A stretch of DNA of 64,000 nt, from the NCBI GenBank assembly GCA_031772625.1, contig CM062808.1:143632605-143696604 (forward strand), written 5' to 3'. Below the pieces are notes generated by a model, which saw only the letters and a list, made by a program, of their open reading frames with translations, searched no databases and had not been told where the DNA came from. Numbering within the stretch: the stretch's first letter is position 1; each line of letters opens with the position of its first letter. This stretch comes from Pinus tabuliformis (lineage: Eukaryota; Streptophyta; Pinopsida; Pinales; Pinaceae). This document shows, piece by piece, positions 56,536 to 64,000 of this stretch. The position numbers and the translations under genes are program-made.

Positions 56536-56640
56536 GCCTGCCATGCGCGGGCGCGAGCGGCTTGGGTGGCAGGGCCGAGGGAGGGTGGGCGGGGTGAGCC
56601 CGAGGGGGAAGGGGGTTGGTCAGGGGGGCGCACCCACGGG

Positions 56641-57234
56641 TATTAATCAAATGAGGTTGATCGGGCCCACCATGCTTACGATGGATGTAATTGTTATTTT
56701 GGCTCAGGAAAATTATTAATTTGAAAAAAAAAAATTCTTTTTCATTAAACTAATTTAATATAAAAGTTTTCAAGGAAAAAAATTTAACTTACCTTTCAAT
56801 TGCGAGAATTTTTCATTGAATATGTCGTTGATAACGACTTAGCTACTCCACAAATTCACGAGTCTTTCAACAATTTTCAGAAAGCCTGGATGTGATGTGA
56901 GTAATAGTGATAATGAAATTTTAATATATAAGTGAAGTTACGGAGATGTTTTACTGTACGGTTAATATGGGATAATTTGTTTGACAATATTATAGATTTG
57001 TTTTACAATGGGTTGAATGTGGGATAATTTGTTTTAAAATATTATAAAGCGAATATTGTAGTATTGTAAAGCGAATATTATATAGTTTAACTATTAAAAT
57101 AATTAATGTAGAAGTTGTGGTGTACAATTTTAATTTTGATTTCATAAAAAAAATTAGTTTACATTTTTTAATAAATTGTAGAACAAAATAATGAAGGTAA
57201 ATAAATTTGACAGACTTTTTGGAGGGAAATATTT
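56641..57234. other. Upstream region of transposase-like gene
   Basis: AT-rich promoter side. Two related stretches near 56968 and 57019 (atgggataatttgttt, gtgggataatttgtttt) and two words aaagcgaatattgta/aaagcgaatattata near 57046 and 57068. Three 25-bp tandem copies of aactttttggagggaaatat-type sequence straddle 57208-57290. Confidence 0.5.
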
Positions 57235-57489
57235 TTGCGAAACTTTTTGGAGGGAAATATTTTCGCGAAACTTTTTGGAGGGAAAAATTTTGAAGGGAAA
57301 ATTTCATTCTTTAAGCTATATAATATATTTAGGAGACTCTCCATTTGTATCATTCAACATCTTCTATTTGAAAGGGTGGATTGTTTTGATAGTGAAGTTT
57401 CAATTTATACACCAACAACTTCTTCATCACGTAACAAATCTATTCATATTGATGAATATAGCGGGAATTCTTCCATTATGAATACAAAG

Positions 57490-58430
57490 TCAATTCTTCC
57501 ACTTAGTCCTGATTCTAAGGACTATGAGAGCAGCACTAATGAAAGAGGGGATGGAGAATTTCAAATAAATAAAGAGTCACAGATTCCACTTAGTCCTACT
57601 TCTAAGGACTATGAAAGCCGCAGTGATGAAGAGCATGATGGTGAAGTTCAAAAGAACGGAGTGCCATGATGTCCACTTAGTCCTAATTCTGAGGACTATG
57701 AGAGCAACAGTTTTGAAGAGCATGATGGTGAAGTTCAAAAGGATGGAGTGTCACGATGTCCACTTAGTCCTAATTCTGAGGGCTGTGAGAGCAGCAGTTT
57801 TGAAGAGCATGATGGTGAAGTTCAAAAGAATGGAGTGTCATAGTGTCCACTTAGTCCTAATTCTGAGGACTATGAGAGCAACAATTTTGAAGCGCACGAT
57901 GGAAAATTTCAAAAGAATGGAGTGTCACATTGTCCACTTAGTCCTAATTCTGAAGACTATGAGAGCAACTGTGATGAAAAGCATGATGTTGATTTTCAAA
58001 AGTATGGAGTGTCAAAGTGTCCACTTAGTCCTAATTCTAAGGACTATGAGAGCAGTAGTGATGAAAAGCATGATGTTGATTTTCAAAAGTATGGAGTGTC
58101 ATGGTGTCCAGTTAGTCCTAATTCTAAGGACTATGAGAGCAACAGTGATGAAGAGTGGGATGATGAATTTCAAAAGATTGGAGTACCGCAGTGTCCACTT
58201 ACTCCTAATTCTACGGACTATGAGAGCAATAGTTATGAAGAGCGTGATGATGAATTTCAAAAGAATGGAGTGTCATTGTGTCCTCTTAGTCCTAATTCTA
58301 AGGACTATGAGAGCAGCAGTGATGAAGGACAGGATGATGCATTTAGTCCTAATTCTAATGAGTATAAAGGTAGCAGTGACAAAGGATGGGATGTAGCATC
58401 TTCAATAAGTAAATAGTCACATTTTCAACG
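57490..58430 (+). repeat. 96-bp tandem repeats in transposase exon A
   Basis: About nine units of 96 bp. Consensus starts TGTCCACTTAGTCCTAATTC and continues TAAGGACTATGAGAGC, coding 32 residues in frame. Two units carry a stop in the same linker (after NGVP and NGVS). Confidence 0.92.
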
Positions 58431-59397
58431 TAGTCCTAATTCTATGGACTATGAGAGTAGCATTGGCAATGCATGTGAGGAAGAATATCCATTAAACATC
58501 GAGTAAGATTTTCCATTCAGTTCGAATTCTAAGGACTATGACAGTAGCACTGAAGAAGCGGAAGATGAAGAATATCCTCCAAGTCAATATTTGAAAAGCA
58601 GAGCTGATCATAGTGTGGATAACATTCCTCTTAATGATGATGAAAAGCCTTATACAAATGATGATGTAATGATGGAGATGTTGCCAAGAAATATTGTATC
58701 AAGGAGTAGGAGCAGACCTTTTCATATCAATGCAAGTTGTTCTAGTTATACAAGGGGTAGAGAAGAATATCTGACGAGAAGAAGTTCTATCAGTTCTCTC
58801 ATTTCAAGTGAATGTTGCCAAAAAGATTGCTTGAAACATATGGATTTCAAATTTGCATTAGAAAGCAGGAAGAGATATTTGTCAATGAATAAAAGCATGC
58901 AAAATTCATATTTAGTTAGGTGCATGCAATCTACATTGTTAGGTTATGATTATCATATTGGGACTTTTTTTATCTGTAGAAAAGGTTTCAAAATGTTTCA
59001 TTCGATTGGGGATTTTCATCTCTCGAGAATTCAAGAAAATTTGGAAAAGGATCCCACATTTTATTCAGAAGTACGTCATAAAAGACAGTTTGGTCCATTA
59101 TCAAATACTGCAATGTCATGGATGAAAGATTTCTTTTCAAAGCATGGAGAGTGTATGCTAAATAGAGAGGCAATACATATTCCAGATAATTTTTCAAGAC
59201 GAGAAATCTACAACTTATACAAAGAATATGCAGAAGGTGTTGAGGGACATGGCCAGTTTATTACATATCAATATTTTGTGAAGGTATGGAAGAAAGAATT
59301 CAACAATGTCCGTATTCCTAAGAAGACAAGGATGGGGATTTGCAGTACATGTGCTTCTCTTAAATCAAAAAGGGAAAAATGTGAAGGCTCAGAAAGA

Positions 59398-59486
59398 GGT
59401 AAGCATTAATAACTTTAACTTTTAAAATTGTATAGTCATCAACTATGAAAACATATTTCTTAATGAATCTCTTTTATGTTGTGTAG
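59398..59486 (+). other. Intron in transposase-like gene
   Basis: Donor GAG|GTAAGC, acceptor TTATGTTGTGTAG; splicing keeps frame (SER then DLIVKEL). 89 bp. Confidence 0.75.
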
Positions 59487-61270
59487 ATTTAATTGTCAAA
59501 GAACTTTAAGAGCATCGCAAACAACAAACAAATGAAAGGAAGAATTTGTACAAGCATCGAAAGAAGTGTTATGATAATCCGAATAAATATTTGGGTTTGA
59601 TAATTGATCGTATGGACCAGAAGAAAACACTTTTACCACATTTTGTTCGCACACCCAAAAATTTACAAGAGGAAAACTTTATTCAATTTCACTTGGTCGG
59701 TTGTATGGTCTTCAATGGGAAAATGTTGCCAAGGGTGTACTTCACAGCTCCAAATATTCATAATGATGCAAATCTGACCATAACCATAATTCATGATGTG
59801 ATTTCTCATTGGTCTGGTAATCTTCCTGAAGTTTTGTATCTACAATTGGACAACACTTGCCGTGAAAACAAAAATCAGGTTGTTTTTGGATATCTAAACA
59901 TGCTTGTTGAATTGAGAATTTTTCAAAAGGTAAAGGTTGGTTTACTTCTTGTTGGGCACACTCATGACCATATTGATCAGATGTTCAGTCATTTTTCAGT
60001 CACATTGAGGAGGAAGGAAGTTGGGAGCTTGCCATCACTAATTGAATGTATTAAGAAATCATACATGCCAAAGCCTACTTTTGATGTGTTGGAAGAAACT
60101 GTTGACATGCGAAGGTTTATTCTGGGATCATATGGTGAGGGGAAATGCATTGAACAACTTAATGACATTAGCTTCCAACATCAATTTCGTATCAAAAAAA
60201 TTGATGGGAAAACACTAATATGGGGCAAGAAGTATTCAACTACTACAGAATGGGCACCGTCATCAGGTTTGCAATTTTTGAAGTTCATTTCAGATCATCC
60301 AATATTTGCATCAAAAATATTGTTATTACAATCAGTTGGTGAAGTTCAGAATGCATGCAGACAGAATAGGGCTATAAATTATTCTGATTGCCTGGAAGAA
60401 ATTAAAAAATGTATTAGATATACATATGAGTACTTTGACATTGCTGATTCAGTTTGCTGGGAGTCATTTTTCAATAATCAAAGTGATATCATTTCGACAA
60501 CAACAAATGAAGATATACCTTTGAAAAATCCATTTATTTGGCCACAAAATGTGTCGAATGAACATGAGGAAGTAAACATTGTTGAATAGCAACAATCTTA
60601 AGGTATTATTAATTCTTCACAGGCTACGGAAAGAGAGATGTATATTGGTTCCAAAAGATCTTGTGCACAACGTGAAGCCATGGAAGACCTTTATAGGGGT
60701 TCAGTATAGGATATTAAGGAGGGTTGCATGATTGTCGTGTTAGCAGATGGAGATCCCAATGGCTATGCATTTTGGGTTGCTAAAGTTATAAAGGTCTTTA
60801 CAGAAAATGAGGATGTTACAAGTGTTGAAGTACATTGGTATGCCACAAATACACACCCATTCAATGGTGTGTATAAGCCAGAGATGGTAGTTGACAAAAA
60901 AAATGGTGGAAAAAGAAAAAGAAAGGGTACAAATGTAAATCGCCACCGCACAAACATATTAAGATTGGAGGATGTAGACATACTTGTTTATGACTTCAAT
61001 TTAACAAAGAGATGAACTCTTAGCTTCAAGACGATAGAGATTCTGAAAACGTTGTTACCAGAAGAAATAGTGTTGACATGGGAGTCACCTGAAAGCAGTC
61101 GTAGATCTAGAAGAATTTTCAAACCTGAAATGTTGGGCATGCATGTGGACTCAAATGGGGCACTAGTTGATGAAAGAGAAGAATATAGAACATCTTCGTC
61201 AGCATCCAGTCACTCATCTGAAGATGTGAATTCTGATGGTGTGACAGAAAATAGGAGTGATTTTGAATAA

Positions 61271-61955
61271 TTGTTTAAGACAGTTTATATAACTGATGTA
61301 TGCATTGTATCTTCAAATAAAATTAATGTTTTCCGTATGGTGTTAAATGAGAAGTTATGAGGCATTTTTATGTTGTTGGATTATATGTCTTAATTATGAT
61401 AAATTTTATTGTTTAAAATATCTACAATGCAATATTAAATTAGAGATATAATGTATGTTTTATTCAATATACAAATAATGACTTTTGAATTCATTTAGTG
61501 ATGTAATTTGTTCATAATGTCATGGTTTTTTAATTTTATAGTTGAAAAAATTTCAAATTTTTTTGTATCTAGCATGTTATGGTTGAAAACATGTTAAATT
61601 TATACTTAGGAAAGAAAAATGATATTCTACCAAAAAAATTCAGTGTGTTTTTTCCCTCATAAACAACTTTGTTTGACACATAAAAATTTGGTTTTATTAG
61701 CATTTTTTTTTTAATTTTGAAAATTGACCCTAAAAAAAAAAAGTCATTATTCCAGTGTCATCACTTTCATTTTGAAACTATATTTTGCATGAAAATTTCA
61801 TAGTAAATTTTGTTGTCACTGCCATTTTTAAAACATGTTCAAAATTGACGCCTAAAAAATAAAAATATCGTTCCAATATACACACTTTTCATTTTGAGCA
61901 CTATTTTTAATGTTTTTTGGGGGTTTTTTGGCCAGAGTTCCCGTTTTGAGTTTAT
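61271..61955. other. 3' UTR and right subterminal region of the TIR transposon
   Basis: AATAAAATT near 61317 is a plausible polyadenylation signal. The rest is AT-rich without ORFs. Confidence 0.5.
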
Positions 61956-61979
61956 AGTTCCCGTTTCAAAGTTTACATT
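61956..61979 (-). repeat. Right terminal inverted repeat
   Basis: Exact reverse complement of 50300-50323. Confidence 0.88.
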
Positions 61980-64000
61980 CTTTTTAGTTATTTGAAACAA
62001 CTCTGTTGGTGTCGACTGTACATTTATATCCAAGAGAATGAATCAAAAGTGCTTCGAAATAAAACAATTTGATTGCGATATCATAGAAACCATCTTCCAT
62101 ATTCTATCTTACTTTACTATGTAACCTCTGCACACTCTTTCTACATTACCTTTCAAGACTATCTGATACAAATCTAAAATTGATTTGCAATAGAATCTTA
62201 CCTACCATTTTCATAAATTTTGGCTTTAAATTTTCTTAAAATTTCCTATCACTTGACTTCAATCTAGTTGCATCGTCTTGTCTAGTGTTTTTCCACTTTC
62301 CTAATTTCATTAATTTTGCAAAACAGTTCCAGTGCCTCCTCACCATGGCCAGATAATTTAATGAAATATGGTATTTTCGTTAAAAAAAATTATTCTCATT
62401 CTTTTAAACAACTAAGTTCTAGTTAAGCAATCATAACTAGAAGTTTTTTTACAAACTTCCACTGTGTAATTTTCCTGTTCCTAAATCACAACATTTGTCT
62501 ATAGATAAAATTCTCTCATTTATATATAAACATTATATATAAAAGAAAACAATATAAAATATTTTTATTATAAAATGTATATTAATTTATAATATTAGAT
62601 AAAATTATATATATATACCATTTGTGAGCATCTTTATATCATCTCAAAACAAAATTGGAGAGCTTTTCCATGTAAGTTGTTAGTGTCGGTATGTTCATCC
62701 CTCTGTCAGAGATCAAATCCTCTTGTTGCATTTCATATTAGGTGTCTCGCCCAGTCATTTTCATTCCATTAGGCGCATGGATCATCTGACGCGAGTGGCT
62801 TTCCTACAGTTTCCCTCATGTCATTTACATGCTAGTTCATGTTTGCTCATCAAAAAAAACATATATAGTCCTCTTTTTGTATTAAAGGTTGTAAAAGTCT
62901 TTTAGGGTTTCATTGTCAATTAGGTCTAGGGTTTCATTAGGGTTTCGTCAAAAAATGTGTCAAAGTGTCTAATAAGCAACCAGTAGGCCATGAGGAGGTT
63001 TCAACATCAATAAATTTCATCACCAAGTGTTCAAAATTGTGTTTTTCCTCAAAACTCTATTTTGAGGAAAAAACAGAGTATTTAGCTTTTATTGTACAAA
63101 AATCATGAAAATTTTCTTTTCCTCATTGTAAATTCCTTCATCTGCACCCTGGTTTCTTTCCTTAGCCCAGAAGCTCCAACACCTGCAAAACAAGCAAAGC
63201 TCAGATCATTTAGTGCATCACAAAACCCAAAAGGAAGTGAAAAAGTCCAAAAACAGAGTTTGAAATAAAGTCATTTGCAAAACATTATGAAAGTGGGTTT
63301 GGCAAAAATAAAATTTAAAAACTCATGTATAAATCATTTCTCCAAATGTTTGAAGTTCATTTGTACTCCAAGAGCAAAGAGAAGCAAGGCAAAATGATTT
63401 TGGTGAGTGAGTGTGAAGTTTGGGTGAAAATCATTGTAAGTTGCCGACATGGCGCACTAGGCAGGAAGCGTGGTGCACTGGGCCTTAGTCTGCAGTTCAT
63501 TTTAACACGGGCGCGGTGCATTGGAAGGGTGCAGTGCATTGGGTTGTATGCGCAGCGCACACAGCCAGAGAGCCCAAACACTGCCCAATCTTGCTCCAAT
63601 CGCCCCAAATCGCATGGATCGGTCTTGATACAAGTAGGTAGAGCCCCTAATAGTATTTTCCATCCAGATTTGATGCTTGTTTCATGGTGAGTGTTTATAA
63701 AAATCGAACCCTACCATTTGAAATTACTCAAAGAAACTTGTTGCCTAGGGTTTGAGTAACTATTTTGCTACCAAGTTTATCTTTCCTCCATCATTCCCTT
63801 ATCCCATATGTCCCTTGATTTCATTATTCCCTAAGTTCCCCTACCCCCTAAATTCACTAATCCTCTATCCCAAGTTTCCTTTCCCAAAATCCCAATTGTA
63901 AATCCCTAAACCCTAATCCTATACAAAACTCCCAAAACATCCCATATTTCCCTAACTAAAATCTATCCCAATAGTCCCTAAACCCCCCACTATTTTTCCT
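61980..64000. other. Right flank, no gene supported
   Basis: Very AT-rich at 62500-62620. Telomere-like agggtttcatt words lie at 62905-62950. GGTGCATTGG-like words at 63450-63560 and a CT-rich stretch from 63770 resemble the 5' part of the 40242-44630 element, so another LTR of that group may run off the right edge. Short ORFs match nothing. Confidence 0.4.

Larger units (their letters stand above)
54798..56640. repeat. GC-rich inverted tandem array between the divergent genes
   Basis: The left arm (54798-55590) is a C-rich tandem array of 25-30 bp units such as GCCCTCACCCACCCGCCCCA and CCCCTCCGGGCGCCCTCACC. The right arm (55890-56640) is the same unit inverted (GGGGTGGGGCGGGCGGGTGA). The centre and right end hold perfect palindromic cores with arms GGCAGGGCGATTC/GAATCGCCCTGCC. 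The whole stands out from the AT-rich surroundings and keeps many CpGs. Long ORFs here on both strands are artefacts of absent stops. It could be a foldback insertion, a bidirectional promoter island, or a replication or transposition control region. Confidence 0.9.
57235..61270 (+). pseudogene. DUF7869/KDZ-like transposase candidate with N-terminal 32-aa repeats
   Basis: Exon A (57235-59397) encodes about nine 32-residue repeats (CPLSPNSKDYESSSDEKHDV consensus, 57490-58430), then a zinc-rich domain: CCQKDC near 58815, FFICRKGFKMFHSIGDFHLS near 58970, SWMKDFFSKHGECML near 59120, and MGICSTCASLKSKREKC near 59330. An intron (59398-59486, GTAAGC to TTGTGTAG) leads to exon B. The RNase-H-fold core there is LIIDRMDQKKT near 59595, LYLQLDNTCRENKNQVVFGY near 59835 and VGLLLVGHTHDHIDQMFSHF near 59935, with three acidic candidates (D, D, D/E). 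The tail, in the same frame through stops, reads GDPNGYAFWVAKVIKVF, VEVHWYATNTHPFNGVYKPE and a Ser/acid-rich end at 61270. Stops near 57667, 57841, 58414, 58504, 59507, 60587, 60599 and 61013 show decay. Start is uncertain; 57478 is the alternative. Confidence 0.7.
50300..61979. mobile_element. Large TIR DNA transposon with ParB-methyltransferase and DUF7869-like transposase
   Basis: Bounded by 24-bp perfect inverted repeats at 50300-50323 and 61956-61979 (outer end AATGTAAACTTTGAAACG). Inside lie two divergent multi-exon genes: minus-strand ParB-methyltransferase (54615-51125) and plus-strand transposase-like gene (57235-61270), separated by a 1.85-kb GC-rich inverted array. Coding up to both flanks and the inverted repeats argue for one mobile unit. 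A candidate 8-bp target copy TTATTTGA lies 7-8 bp outside each repeat (50285-50292 and 61988-61995), so the true ends may be slightly further out. Both genes carry stops. The transposase assignment is by family resemblance (DUF7869/KDZ-like), from memory. Confidence 0.72.

Noticed and set aside
54798..56650. Long proline-, arginine- and glycine-rich ORFs on both strands (up to 414 aa).
   Set aside because: They only reflect absence of stop codons in a GC-rich tandem array; no start context, domain or conserved frame.
57611..58396. 261-aa Met-rich ORF over the 96-bp repeats.
   Set aside because: A different frame of the repeat; the 32-residue frame leads into the transposase domain.
62680..62700. 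TGTTAGTGTCGG as the start of an LTR like that at 40242.
   Set aside because: Only about nine bases match and the following sequence differs; cannot be tested within the window.

Overview
This is nuclear DNA of a land plant, most likely a seed plant with a large repeat-rich genome; a gymnosperm is my guess from the layout, not something the sequence proves. Almost everything in it is transposable-element DNA, and I see no intact single-copy host gene. The reasons for calling it plant are plant-type LTR retrotransposons with tRNA-Met, Tat-type and Athila-type primer sites, a PPR pseudogene, spliced fragments of plant housekeeping genes, and spliceosomal introns.

Positions 1-46000 read as one old Ty3/gypsy element (gypsy-A, plus strand) broken up by later insertions. 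Its pol remnant is at 2920-6300. A 38-bp palindromic repeat array follows, then a long extra ORF in the env-like position that resumes in four places (12077, 21916, 25660, 37740) and ends near 38263. The insertions are: a Copia element (LTR 1397-2919, gag 63-1337, rest beyond the left edge); a 3.35-kb TG..CA element at 6768-10114 (target duplication GGAAC) carrying pieces of five unrelated host genes; a gag-only element with 3.5-kb LTRs at 12380-21915 (GATAG); a small gypsy derivative at 22760-25659 (TGTGT); an Athila-like element without pol and with 2153-bp LTRs at 27340-37739 (CCTGC/CCTGA); and a 4.4-kb TG..CA element at 40242-44630 (GAGGG). Deleting each insert and one target copy restores the interrupted repeat or reading frame, so the nesting is well supported.

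Positions 46000-50000 hold CACTA-like subterminal repeats and a decayed E-class PPR gene. Positions 50300-61979 are the most unusual part: a DNA transposon of about 11.7 kb with 24-bp terminal inverted repeats and two divergent, intron-containing genes. The left gene (minus strand) joins a ParB-like domain to a beta-class N4C/N6A DNA methyltransferase. The right gene (plus strand) encodes a DUF7869/KDZ-like RNase-H-fold transposase candidate with a 32-aa repeat domain in front and a basic/acidic tail. Between their starts lies a 1.85-kb, extremely GC-rich inverted array able to form G-quadruplexes and hairpins. Both genes carry stop codons, so this copy is probably dead; the gene combination is the best candidate for an undescribed system.

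Positions 61980-64000 are AT-rich flank with no gene I can support.
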